NCBI GenBank assembly: GCA_944321525.1
Contig: CALULQ010000012.1
Location: 32,123 to 96,122, forward strand
Origin: an uncultured Paraprevotella sp.
Lineage (GTDB): Bacteria > Bacteroidota > Bacteroidia > Bacteroidales > Bacteroidaceae
Length of the DNA: 64,000 bases
Reading direction: 5' to 3'
The notes under the pieces were generated by a model that saw only the letters and a list, made by a program, of their open reading frames with translations, searched no databases and was not told where the DNA came from. Below are positions 26,401 through 35,309 of this stretch, piece after piece (position 1 is the stretch's first letter; every line of letters begins with the position of its first letter). Both the position numbers and the translations under genes were made by a program.

Positions 26401-26727
26401 TCAGTTGCGCCCAAGCGCTTGTATCTCGTCCATGGACAAACCCGTGATGCGGGCAATGAGTTCCGCCGGGATGCCGTTCTCCTTCATGCTAAGGGCATTC
26501 TGTAAGTTCCTTATTCTGTCACCTTCCGCCCGCCCTTTCTCCAGTGCAAACTCAAGCACGGCCTCGTTGTCGCGATACACCTTGATGCTCTCGTCATACT
26601 TCATGCGGTCTTCTTTCGACAGCGCAGCGATGTCTACGATCTGCTCCAATTTCTCGAAGACAGACTTCCGTGCCTTGAAAGGCAACCTTTGCAATGTTTC
26701 CATATTCTTCAGTACATAATCCGTCCG
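26401..26727 (-). pseudogene. 3' remnant of an Rpn/PD-(D/E)XK nuclease-family transposase-like gene
   Basis: The frame encodes the C-terminal tail of this family: YVLKNMETLQRLPFKAR, ALSKEDRMKYDESIKVYRD, then ENGIPAELIARITGLSMDEI before the stop at 26401. The catalytic N-terminal nuclease domain (about two-thirds of the usual protein) is missing; upstream sequence in frame is not related and repeat copy 3 lies about 90 bases further on. The remnant could start at the internal ATG 26703, but it is best treated as a decayed gene. Confidence 0.8.
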
Positions 26728-26817
26728 TCTTATAAATAGGATACGCCACAAAGGTAAGAAAAAAGATTTAAACCACGCCGCACGGCCTTCATTTTTTCTG
26801 CGGCGGGCGACGGGAGG

Positions 26818-26897
26818 GCGTGCGGAGTTCGGAATCGTACTTTCCGCAAAGTACTCGAGTACTTTCCGCAGAGTACGCCGACGGATTCCGCACGGCG
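26818..26897. repeat. GTACT palindromic repeat, copy 3
   Basis: It has left arm TGCGGAGTTCGGAATC, core 26837-26876 with two 14-base blocks around GTACTCGA, and right arm ACGGATTCCGCACGGCG. It lies between the nuclease remnant and the first regulator gene. Confidence 0.85.
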
Positions 26898-26975
26898 TCG
26901 CGGGGCATCGGGCAAGGCACGGAAGGGAACATCTGTGGCGGAATTCATTTTTCCGAACTTTCCGTTCGCCCAATC

Positions 26976-27007
26976 CTTGGAATTCCCGAGTAGTATGCGT
27001 ACTTTTG
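26976..27007 (+). promoter_or_regulatory. Promoter of the first regulator/kinase pair
   Basis: TTGG at about 26977, 19 bases, then TACTTTTG at 27000-27007 fits the Bacteroides housekeeping promoter. The ATG follows at 27034. Confidence 0.6.
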
Positions 27008-27033
27008 TCTTGCATTAAAATAAGGAAAAAGAA

Positions 27034-28398
27034 ATGGCCGACTTGGGGAAAATACTCATCATCGACGACAACGAGGACGTGCTCTTCGCACTGAACCTGT
27101 TGCTGAAAACGCATTGCGGGAAAGTGAAGGCCATGCGTTCGCCGGAACGCATCGTGCATTTCATGACAGACTTCCGCCCGGACATCGTCTTGCTCGACAT
27201 GAACTTCACCCGCGACACCGTGAGCGGAGAAGAGGGCATGGAATGCCTGCAAACCATACTGAAGCTCGACCCGAACGCCGTGGTGGTCATGATGACGGCC
27301 TACGCCGACACCGAGAAGGCCGTGCAGGCCATCAAGGCCGGGGCCACGGACTTCGTCTCCAAGCCCTGGGACAACGGCAAACTGCTGGCCACCCTGCATG
27401 CCGCCATGAAGCTGCGGCGCTCGCAGGCCGACGCCATAAGGCTGAAGGAGCGGGTGGAAGCGCTCAGTGCCGAACGGGAAGAGGCCTGCCCGGAACTCAT
27501 CGGAGAATCGGACTGCATGAAGCGCGTGGCCGACACCGTCGCGCAGATAGGGGACACGGATGTCAACGTGCTGCTCCTCGGGGAGAACGGCACGGGGAAG
27601 GACGTGCTGGCCCACCTCCTGCTGGCCCACTCCGCCCGCTCCGCAGAGCCTTTCGTGCGCATCGACGTGGGGGCAGTGCCGGAAACGCTCTTCGAAAGCG
27701 AGCTTTTCGGGCACGAGAAAGGGGCCTTCACCGACGCGCACAAGGACAAGAAAGGGCGGATGGAGCTGGCCAACGGGGGCACGCTCTTCCTTGACGAGGT
27801 GGGCAACCTCTCCCCTGCGGCGCAGGCCAAGCTGCTCACCGCCATAGAAAAGAAACGCATCGTGAGGCTCGGCGGCACGCAGGAAATCCCCATCGACGTG
27901 AGGCTCGTGTGCGCCACCAATGCCGACCTGCACGCCTTGGTGCGCGACGGGGCTTTCCGTCAAGACCTTTTCTACCGCATCAACACGGTGGAAATCCACA
28001 TCCCGCCCCTGCGCGAGCGGGGAAACGACATCCAGCTGCTGGCCGACTTCTTCCTCGGGAAATACGCGCGGAAATACCACAAGCCCGTGAAGGGCATCGA
28101 CCGCGAAGCCCGCGCCAAGCTGCAGGCATATCCTTGGCCGGGCAATGTGCGTGAGCTGCAGCATGCCGTGGAGCGCGCCATCGTGCTGAGCCACGGGGAA
28201 ACGCTCTGTCCCGACGACTTCCTGCTCTATCCGCCCGTCCGCGCCACCGGCGTGCCGCCGACGCTCAACCTGCAGCAACTGGAGCGGCAGGCCGTGGAGC
28301 GCGCCATGCAGTTGAGCGGGGGCAACATGAACCAGGCGGCCGAACTGCTGGGCATCACGCGCTACGCACTTTACCGGAAATTAGAAAAGTTAGGATAA
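27034..28398 (+). CDS. NtrC-family response regulator 1
   Basis: The 454-residue protein has a receiver domain at 1-125 (acidic pair D11/D12, phospho-acceptor D55 in VLLDMNF, K in SKPWD). An AAA+ domain follows (Walker A GENGTGKD near 185, Walker B GGTLFLDEVGN near 247). A Fis-type helix-turn-helix ends the protein (GGNMNQAAELLGITRYALYRKL). The sigma-54 contact loop reads GAFTDA near residue 230 rather than GAFTGA; the same change is seen in regulator 2. The stop overlaps the kinase start by one base (TAATG). It is likely a sigma-54-dependent activator for the adjacent export locus. Confidence 0.93.
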   Translation: MADLGKILIIDDNEDVLFALNLLLKTHCGKVKAMRSPERIVHFMTDFRPDIVLLDMNFTRDTVSGEEGMECLQTILKLDPNAVVVMMTAYADTEKAVQAIKAGATDFVSKPWDNGKLLATLHAAMKLRRSQADAIRLKERVEALSAEREEACPELIGESDCMKRVADTVAQIGDTDVNVLLLGENGTGKDVLAHLLLAHSARSAEPFVRIDVGAVPETLFESELFGHEKGAFTDAHKDKKGRMELANGGTLFLDEVGNLSPAAQAKLLTAIEKKRIVRLGGTQEIPIDVRLVCATNADLHALVRDGAFRQDLFYRINTVEIHIPPLRERGNDIQLLADFFLGKYARKYHKPVKGIDREARAKLQAYPWPGNVRELQHAVERAIVLSHGETLCPDDFLLYPPVRATGVPPTLNLQQLERQAVERAMQLSGGNMNQAAELLGITRYALYRKLEKLG

Positions 28399-29672
28399 TG
28401 AAACCCATGAACCCATGGGCGTTTGCCGCCACCGCCCTTCTGCTCTTCTGCCTCGCCGCCGCCACACTGCTCTTCGCCGAGCGGCGGCTCTGGATTTCCA
28501 CCGCGACATGCGCCTTGGCTTTCGTCGGCATTTGCGCGGGGCTCTACATGGCCCAGACCCGCCAACTGAAAATCCTCTATGGGTTCATCCGGGGGAAAGC
28601 CAAGGGCGGCTCGAAGGAACGGCCGCGCATGGGGCACGCCACGGGGAAAGCCGTCAGCCTGGAACAGGAAATAGAACACTTGCTGCAAGCCCACAGCAGG
28701 CAGATGGAAAGCGAAGCGGCGCAGCAGAAATACTACGAACTGCTGCTCGACCACGTGGACACGGGAGTGGTGTCGTGCGAGGCCGACGGCACCATACGTT
28801 GGATGAACCATGCCGCGGAGCGCCACATCGGCATGCTGCGGCAAGTGCCGGAACAATGGAACGCCATGACGTCGGGGGCGGCGGCCGTCGTTCCCTTCGA
28901 GCGCCACGGAGCCACGAAAGACTTCCTGCTTTCCGTCACATGGTTCTCACTGAACGGGCGGCCGCAACGGCTGTTCACCCTGCGCGACATCCGCCACGTG
29001 CTGGAGCAGCAGGAAATCGCGTCGTGGAAGACCCTGACGCGGGTGCTCACCCACGAAATCATGAATTCCATCAGTCCCATCCTCTCGCTGACCGAAACGC
29101 TCACCACGGCCGGCTATGACCGGCCCGGACAGGAAGAGGTCAGCGACATGCAGCAGGCTCTGAAGGTGATTCACCGGCGCAGCAGGGGATTGCTCGACTT
29201 CGTGGAAAACTATCGGAAACTGACGCGGCTGCCCGCACCGCAGTACACGGACATCAGGGCCGACGAGCTGTTCAGCGACTTGCAGCGGCTGTTCGGCGAT
29301 CCGCGCCTCGTCGTCGACCAACCTTATCCCGACTTCACCTTCCGCGCCGACCGCGGGCAGGTGGAACAGCTGCTCATCAACCTGCTGAAAAACGCCCGCG
29401 ACGCCTCGTCGGCGACGGACAGGGAAATCAGCCTTTCGCTGCGCCGCGACACCGACGAGGTGTTCATCAGCGTGCAGGACCACGGCACCGGCATTCCTCC
29501 CGAAGCGCAAGAGCGCGTCTTTGTCCCGTTCTACACCACGAAGCCCGATGGATCGGGCATCGGGCTGAGCCTGTGCAAGCAAATCGCCTTTCTCCACCAC
29601 GGCCACCTTTCCCTCCACTCCGTCGTGGGCAAGGGCAGTTGCTTCACCCTCTGCCTGCCGCGCAACGCCTGA
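28398..29672 (+). CDS. Sensor histidine kinase 1
   Basis: The 424-residue protein has two N-terminal membrane helices within residues 5-52 with almost no periplasmic loop. A PAS-like region follows (YYELLLDHVDTGVVSCEADGTI near 110-135). The H-box VLTHEIMNSISPI has H219. The ATPase domain has the N-box LLINLLKNARDAS, G1 VQDHGTGIPPEA and G2 GSGIGLSLCKQI. The lack of a periplasmic sensor suggests it detects a membrane or cytoplasmic signal. It is coupled to regulator 1 and converges on the ATPase gene of the export locus. Confidence 0.92.
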   Translation: MKPMNPWAFAATALLLFCLAAATLLFAERRLWISTATCALAFVGICAGLYMAQTRQLKILYGFIRGKAKGGSKERPRMGHATGKAVSLEQEIEHLLQAHSRQMESEAAQQKYYELLLDHVDTGVVSCEADGTIRWMNHAAERHIGMLRQVPEQWNAMTSGAAAVVPFERHGATKDFLLSVTWFSLNGRPQRLFTLRDIRHVLEQQEIASWKTLTRVLTHEIMNSISPILSLTETLTTAGYDRPGQEEVSDMQQALKVIHRRSRGLLDFVENYRKLTRLPAPQYTDIRADELFSDLQRLFGDPRLVVDQPYPDFTFRADRGQVEQLLINLLKNARDASSATDREISLSLRRDTDEVFISVQDHGTGIPPEAQERVFVPFYTTKPDGSGIGLSLCKQIAFLHHGHLSLHSVVGKGSCFTLCLPRNA

Positions 29673-29712
29673 ACATCCGTCCCGCCTGCAAGGCCGTTCC
29701 GGGCACAAAAAA

Positions 29713-29772
29713 GACATAAGAGACAAAAGGGACAAGCATAAGGAAGGGAGATGTCCTTTTGTTCTTATGTCT
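29713..29772. terminator. Bidirectional terminator between kinase 1 and the ABC ATPase gene
   Basis: AGACATAAGAGACAAAAGGG pairs imperfectly with CCTTTTGTTCTTATGTCT. Six A on the left become a U-tract for minus-strand transcripts of the exporter operon. Confidence 0.7.
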
Positions 29773-29834
29773 GGAAAATCTTCCGCCAGCCGCATGCCTT
29801 TTTCGTCGGGGCGCGCGGCCGGCGTCGTGTTGCG

Positions 29835-30509
29835 TCATTCCTGAATCTCGTTCACCACCTGCCCGTCGAACAGGTTGATGATGCGCTCGGCGTAGCCTGC
29901 GTCGTGCTGCGAGTGGGTCACCATGACGATGGTGGTGCCGTCGCGGTGCAGCTCGCTCAGCAGTTCCATCACTTCGCGCCCGTTCTTGGAGTCCAGGTTT
30001 CCGGTGGGCTCGTCGGCCAGGATGAGCTGCGGTCCGGCCACCACGGCGCGGGCGATGGCCACGCGCTGCTGCTGTCCGCCGGAGAGTTGGGCGGGGAAGT
30101 GCTTGCGGCGGTGCAGGATGTCCATGCGCTTCATGGCGGCTTCCACGCGCTCGCGGCGTTCGCGGGCCGGCACTTTCATGTAGAGCAGGGGCAGCTCGAT
30201 GTTTTCGTACACGTTCAGTTCGTCAATCAGGTTGAAGCTTTGGAACACGAAGCCGATGACGCCTTTCCTCAGGCGGGTGCGTTCGCGTTCCTTCAGGTGC
30301 GACACGTCCGTCCCGTTGAGCCGGTAGGTGCCGGCGGTGGGGTTGTCCAGCAGGCCCAGGATGTTGAGCAGGGTGGACTTACCGCAGCCCGACGGGCCCA
30401 TGATGGCCACGAATTCCCCTTTCTGCACCTGCAGGCTGACGTCGTTGAGGGCGTAGGTGGCCACTTCTTCCGTTTTGAAAATCTTCTGTAATTTCTCTGT
30501 CTTGATCAT
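29835..30509 (-). CDS. ABC transporter ATP-binding protein (MacB/LolD type)
   Basis: The 224-residue ATPase has Walker [10 protein letters not shown] near 39, a Q-loop near FVFQSFNLI, signature LSGGQQQR near 142, Walker [15 protein letters not shown] and an H-loop in VMVTHSQHD. This is the standard MacB/LolD-type ATPase that drives FtsX-like permeases by mechanotransmission. It is the last gene of the minus-strand operon, 37 bases after the last permease, and is the only ATPase for four permeases. Confidence 0.96.
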   Translation of the reverse strand: MIKTEKLQKIFKTEEVATYALNDVSLQVQKGEFVAIMGPSGCGKSTLLNILGLLDNPTAGTYRLNGTDVSHLKERERTRLRKGVIGFVFQSFNLIDELNVYENIELPLLYMKVPARERRERVEAAMKRMDILHRRKHFPAQLSGGQQQRVAIARAVVAGPQLILADEPTGNLDSKNGREVMELLSELHRDGTTIVMVTHSQHDAGYAERIINLFDGQVVNEIQE

Positions 30510-30546
30510 AATGCTATTTGTTTTAGGTTTTTGTTCTTGGATGGGT

Positions 30547-32958
30547 TTATTCGTTTTTCAGCACGTCGGCCGGGTTCATGCGGATGGCCCGGCGGATTTG
30601 CAGGCCCAGCACGGCGAGGGTGAGCAGGGCCGTGGCGGCTCCGGCCCACAGGAAGATGTCGGCCGAGAGCGGGGCGTGGTGGGCGAAGCCCTCGACGTAG
30701 CGGTTCAGCGCGGCGTAGGACACGCCGGAGGCCACGGCGAAGGCGGCCAGCCACACGAAGGCGTATTGCCGGGAGAGCAGCACGAAGAGGTCGCGCGGCG
30801 ATGCCCCGTGCACCTTGCGCAGGGCGATTTCGCGGTAGCGGCAGCGGATGTCGTAGAGCGAGATGCCCAGCAGTCCCAACACGGAAATCAGGATGGCCAC
30901 GGCGGCAAAGAGCAGGAAGATGCGCATCTGCAGCCGGTCTTGTGCGTACAGGTCGCGGATGTCGTCCTCCACCCAGCCGTATTCCATCGCTCCTCCGCCC
31001 ATCAGTTCGTCCCACAGCCCTTTCATGAAGGCCACGGCCTCTTCGCGGTGGCCCGGATTGACGGCCAGCAGGAGCGGGGAGTCCCCGCGCTTTTCGTGGT
31101 AGACGAAAGCGGCCGGGAGGTCTCTTTCCGTCAGGCTTCCGCTGCAGAAATCCTCCACGATGCCCACCACCTCGTAGGGTGGATTGTAGTTGTTATCTAC
31201 CCTTCCGCTGTGCCAAATCCGGTTTCCCAGTTGTACACGGTCGGTGTGCAGGTCCTTGACGCCCAGCCGGCGGGCGGCCTCTTCGGTGAGCATCATTTTA
31301 TATTGTTCGAGTTGGTCTTTTCCCGGTTCCCACGGCCGTCCGTCTTTCAGCCGGATGTCGAAAGTCTCCATGTAGTGCGCGTCAATGTAGCGTATGGAAA
31401 GTTCCACCTGCTCTCCCGAAGGTCCGGTGGCTTCTTCGGTGAAGCCGTCCTGCATGGGGATGGCCCCCGTGGTCCAGCTGGAGAAGAGCGGCGAGGCGCC
31501 CAGTTTGTGCGAGAGCCGTTCCCAAGTTTCTTCCCGTTGTTCCCATTTGCGTTGGTTTTCGGCCCAGTCCGTGATGATCCAGTTGGCTTCTTCGTTGTAG
31601 AACGGGGCGGTGCGTAGGATGTCCTTCGAGCGGAAGTTCAGGTCGTAGTGGAGCAGGAAGTCGAGTTGCCGCGCGAAGTAGGTGGCGGCCACCAGAATGC
31701 CGATGGTGACGGCGAACTGGCCGAAGAGGAAAATGGCGTTGCCCCGCAGGGAGTGGCGGCGCACCGGTTCGGACAAGTGCATGCTGCGCACGGGCGGCGC
31801 CAGGCAGTAGCGGGCGAAGGGATAGAGGGTGGTGAGCAGGGGCATGCCCACAAGCACGAGCAGCGAGAGTTCCAAGTCGAACGCCTGGTCGGAGCGGACG
31901 GGAATCTGCAGCCCGCGCTCCACCGGCACGCGAGTGACCTCCACCACCGTCCAGACGAGGAACAACGCCACGGCCCCGATGCAGAAGTTTTCCAGGAAAA
32001 GCTGTCCGAAGACGCTCCGCCCGCTGCCGCCGTACACCTTGCGGATGCTGAATTCCTTTTGCCGCTTGAGCATCATCACGGCGTGGAGGTTCATGTAGTT
32101 GAACAGTCCGACGATGACCAGCAGGGCGGTGACGAAACCCAGCAGGGTCACGACGCGTGGGTGGCCGTGCAAGATGCTTCCTTTCAATCCAAGGTCCGCA
32201 GTCATGTAGAAGTCCTTCAGCGGCATCAGCCTGTAGCTGATGGGACGGCCGGAGTTTTCTATCAACGCCATGAACTCCTTGTTCTTCTCGTTTACCGCTT
32301 CCAGGTCTTTCGCCCGGCGCAGGTGTACCAGCTCCCAGCTCACCCGGCTCCAATCGCTGCCGGACAGGCTGGATACAATCAGGTCGAACTGGAAACTGCT
32401 TTTCGTGGCCGCTTCGCCCAGCACGCCGCACACCGTCAGCTCCTTGCCGAGCGACACGTCCTGGAGTGTCTTGCCCAGCGGGTCTTCATCGCCCCAGAGG
32501 CGTCGGGCCAGTTCCTCGCTGATGAGGGCCATGTCGGGACGGTTCATCGCATCTTCTCCGGCCAGTATCGGAAAGGGCAGGAAGCGCAGGAAGAGGCTGT
32601 CGGCAAAGATGGTGCGTACCGGGACGAGCTGTCCGTCCACTTGCAGCTTGTCGTCCGGGAAGCAGTAGAAGCGCGTGAAGCCTTCCACTTCGGGATGCGT
32701 CAGCGGGTTTCGGAAGTTCGGGTCGTTGTTGAGGTTTTGGGTGTTTCCAATGCTCCGTCCTCCATCTTCATACAAGGTGGTCAGGAGAAACGTGCGGTCC
32801 AGTTCGGGCACGAAGTGGTCCACGGTGCGTTCTTGGTGGATGTAGCGCGCCAGTACGAAGGCGCAGGAAAGGCTCAGCACCAGTCCGGCCAGGTTCAGCA
32901 CAGTGTAGGTCTTGAAGCGGCATACGGTGCGCAAGGCTTGCATCAATAGTTTTCTCAT
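30547..32958 (-). CDS. FtsX/MacB-type ABC permease 1 (803 residues)
   Basis: The protein has an N-terminal membrane helix (VLNLAGLVLSLSCAFVLA), a periplasmic MacB-type region and two FtsX-type helical bundles. Each bundle is preceded by a coupling motif: RQKEFSIRKVYGGSGRSVF in the middle and RYREIALRKVHGASPRDLF near the C-terminus. The duplicated layout matches the large Bacteroidetes permeases with about eight membrane helices. It shares layout but not close sequence with the other three permeases. It lies just upstream of the ATPase gene. Confidence 0.93.
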   Translation of the reverse strand: MRKLLMQALRTVCRFKTYTVLNLAGLVLSLSCAFVLARYIHQERTVDHFVPELDRTFLLTTLYEDGGRSIGNTQNLNNDPNFRNPLTHPEVEGFTRFYCFPDDKLQVDGQLVPVRTIFADSLFLRFLPFPILAGEDAMNRPDMALISEELARRLWGDEDPLGKTLQDVSLGKELTVCGVLGEAATKSSFQFDLIVSSLSGSDWSRVSWELVHLRRAKDLEAVNEKNKEFMALIENSGRPISYRLMPLKDFYMTADLGLKGSILHGHPRVVTLLGFVTALLVIVGLFNYMNLHAVMMLKRQKEFSIRKVYGGSGRSVFGQLFLENFCIGAVALFLVWTVVEVTRVPVERGLQIPVRSDQAFDLELSLLVLVGMPLLTTLYPFARYCLAPPVRSMHLSEPVRRHSLRGNAIFLFGQFAVTIGILVAATYFARQLDFLLHYDLNFRSKDILRTAPFYNEEANWIITDWAENQRKWEQREETWERLSHKLGASPLFSSWTTGAIPMQDGFTEEATGPSGEQVELSIRYIDAHYMETFDIRLKDGRPWEPGKDQLEQYKMMLTEEAARRLGVKDLHTDRVQLGNRIWHSGRVDNNYNPPYEVVGIVEDFCSGSLTERDLPAAFVYHEKRGDSPLLLAVNPGHREEAVAFMKGLWDELMGGGAMEYGWVEDDIRDLYAQDRLQMRIFLLFAAVAILISVLGLLGISLYDIRCRYREIALRKVHGASPRDLFVLLSRQYAFVWLAAFAVASGVSYAALNRYVEGFAHHAPLSADIFLWAGAATALLTLAVLGLQIRRAIRMNPADVLKNE

Positions 32959-32986
32959 CTCTTTTCTATTTATATTAATAATGTGT

Positions 32987-35266
32987 TTATTCCTTCTCCA
33001 GCATGTCGGTGGGGCGGCTCTGCGCGGCGCGCCACACTTGTCCGCCCACGCAGGCGGTCACCACAGCGGCCATGCCCAGGAAGAGCAGGACGTAGATGCC
33101 CCATCCGATGGCGAGCTGCTCGACGTACTGTTCCTGCCAGCGGCGCACGGCGATGAAACCCAAGGGAAAGGCCACGGCGGCCGACACCGTCAGGCAAACC
33201 AGATATTCGCCGATGAAACCGCGGAAGATGTCGGCCGCCGTGGCGCCGTTCACCTTGCGGATGGCGATTTCCTTGCGCCGCTGTTCGCACACCAAGGTGA
33301 CGAAGGCGTAGACGCAAAAGAGGGCCACGCCACAGCACACGCCGGCGGCCAGCAGGATGAGCCGCATCAGCATCCGTTCGGAAGCCAGTGTCTCGTCGTA
33401 CACTGCGCTGACGGGGCGTACCGGCTCGGCCCATGGCGATTGTTCCCGTAACATGTCGGTGATGCGGGAACATACAGAGTCTGCCCGTCCCGGCTCGCAG
33501 CTCACCAGAATGTCGTCCGGCATGCTGCTCCAGAAGCCTTCATATTCCCGGCCGACCATCACGCACGGGTCCACCGGCACAGTGGGCGCCGAGATGTGGA
33601 AGTCCTTCACCACGCCGGCCACCGTCAGCACGTGGTCGGCATAGTAGAGGCGTTTGCCGATGGCTTCTTCCGGCGCCCATCCCATGGCCCGCATGGCGGT
33701 CTCGTTGATCATCACTTGTCCCTGCCGGGCTTCCGCCGCCGTGGGGCAATGGCCTTGGAGCAGTCCGACGCGCCAAAAGTCCATCCATTCCTTTCGGGCA
33801 GTAATGTGGTTCGTGCGCAATGGTTCGGTGCCTTCTGCTTGGCCGTCCCAGCGGATATCCATTGGAGCGAAACCGTTGGCACACAGCATGCCGTGTTCGT
33901 CCGGACAAACGTGTTTCACTCCCGCCAAGCGGGCGATGCGGTCGGCCAGTCCCGGGCGGTTGTAGTAGCTGTCCACCACGATGCGGCCTTCGCGTTCCCA
34001 GCCCACGTCGCTCGTGGTGGAAAGGTAGTGCAACTGGCGGCCCATCATGATGCCGCAGAACAAGATGAAGAAGGCCACGGCAAACTGGACAATCAGGTTC
34101 AGTCGGGGCAGCCAGGCGCGCGAAGAGGGGCGCAGGCTTTGTTGCAACGTGCGGCGGCTGAAGAACCATACGATGAAAAAGAAGGCCGCCGTGCTAAGGA
34201 TGGAGACACCCAGGAAGTAGAGCGCCACTTCGCCCGTCAGGTTCCGGCGGATTTGTGCCACTTTGCAGAACCATGGGTGCAACAGTTCCAACAGGATGAA
34301 CCCCAACAGCAAGGCCATGGCCAGCAGGCAAAGGAACTCGGTGAGCAGCAGGACGGCCAGCTGGCCGTTGGTGGCGCCGCACACTTTTCGGATGGCCAGC
34401 TCCCGCATGCGGCGGGGAATGCGTCCCGCCAGGAAGGAGCAGGTGTTGGCCAGCACGGCAAGGATAATCAACGCGCTGATGGCCACGAAGAGCTTCAGGA
34501 AAGTGGTCCGCACGGGTTGCAGCACGGAATAGACCGTGGAACGGCACGATGTGAGCGGTTCCAGTTCCATCCGGAAGGGCATTCCCTCGTATTGCTCGTT
34601 GATGCGTTGCAATATAGGTGTCAGGTCTGTGTCCGCATGGATGGTCTTCAGCACGACCTGGCAAGAGAGGCTGGGCTTGGCCAGTTCAGGATGATATCGC
34701 AGCACGTCGATGGAGATGTTGCTGTTCGGCCAGTCTTTCACCACGGCGCCCACGGTGAGCGGTTGGCCGTCCGGGTCGAACACGGTCTGGCCGATGGCTG
34801 TGCTGTCGCCGAAGCAGGCGGTGGCCGTCCGGCGGCTGAGGGCCACTTGCGACGGGTCTCTCCAGAAAGAGGGACTGCCTTCGAGAATCTCCACATGGAA
34901 TACCTTGGAGAAGTGCTCGTCCACCATGGTGGGGACGACAAAGACGGAATCGGCTTCCACTATTGCTTCTCCATAGTTGACATAGGCGGTTGCCCGTTCT
35001 ATTTCCGGGAAGTCCCGGTTCAACTGCGGCACCAGCTTGGTATCCGCCGAAGGAGATATGCTTAAAGCGTCTAAACCAAAGTCGGTGCAGCACAGGTACA
35101 GCCTCTCGGCATCGGGATGGAACTGGTCGAAGGTCGTTTCGTGCCGCACCCACAACAGCGAGAGGGCAAAGCAGATGAAGCCCGCGGCCAGTCCGCATAC
35201 GCATACGGTGGTCTGCACCTTATACTTGAGCAGGTTGCGCAGGGCTACTTTCAGTTCGTGTGTCAT
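32987..35266 (-). CDS. FtsX/MacB-type ABC permease 2 (759 residues)
   Basis: It starts MTHELKVALRNLLKYKVQTT, nearly the same N-terminus as permease 4, with a first helix VCVCGLAAGFICFALSLL. Coupling motifs are RMRELAIRKVCGATNGQLA and RRKEIAIRKVNGATAADIF. It has a MacB-type periplasmic region between helices 1 and 2 and a second one after about residue 400. It ends 28 bases before permease 1. Permeases 2 and 4 appear to be the closest pair in the set. Confidence 0.93.
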   Translation of the reverse strand: MTHELKVALRNLLKYKVQTTVCVCGLAAGFICFALSLLWVRHETTFDQFHPDAERLYLCCTDFGLDALSISPSADTKLVPQLNRDFPEIERATAYVNYGEAIVEADSVFVVPTMVDEHFSKVFHVEILEGSPSFWRDPSQVALSRRTATACFGDSTAIGQTVFDPDGQPLTVGAVVKDWPNSNISIDVLRYHPELAKPSLSCQVVLKTIHADTDLTPILQRINEQYEGMPFRMELEPLTSCRSTVYSVLQPVRTTFLKLFVAISALIILAVLANTCSFLAGRIPRRMRELAIRKVCGATNGQLAVLLLTEFLCLLAMALLLGFILLELLHPWFCKVAQIRRNLTGEVALYFLGVSILSTAAFFFIVWFFSRRTLQQSLRPSSRAWLPRLNLIVQFAVAFFILFCGIMMGRQLHYLSTTSDVGWEREGRIVVDSYYNRPGLADRIARLAGVKHVCPDEHGMLCANGFAPMDIRWDGQAEGTEPLRTNHITARKEWMDFWRVGLLQGHCPTAAEARQGQVMINETAMRAMGWAPEEAIGKRLYYADHVLTVAGVVKDFHISAPTVPVDPCVMVGREYEGFWSSMPDDILVSCEPGRADSVCSRITDMLREQSPWAEPVRPVSAVYDETLASERMLMRLILLAAGVCCGVALFCVYAFVTLVCEQRRKEIAIRKVNGATAADIFRGFIGEYLVCLTVSAAVAFPLGFIAVRRWQEQYVEQLAIGWGIYVLLFLGMAAVVTACVGGQVWRAAQSRPTDMLEKE

Positions 35267-35309
35267 GTCTCCTCTGTTTTATATCTGACAAAGTTATGCA
35301 AATTCTCGT

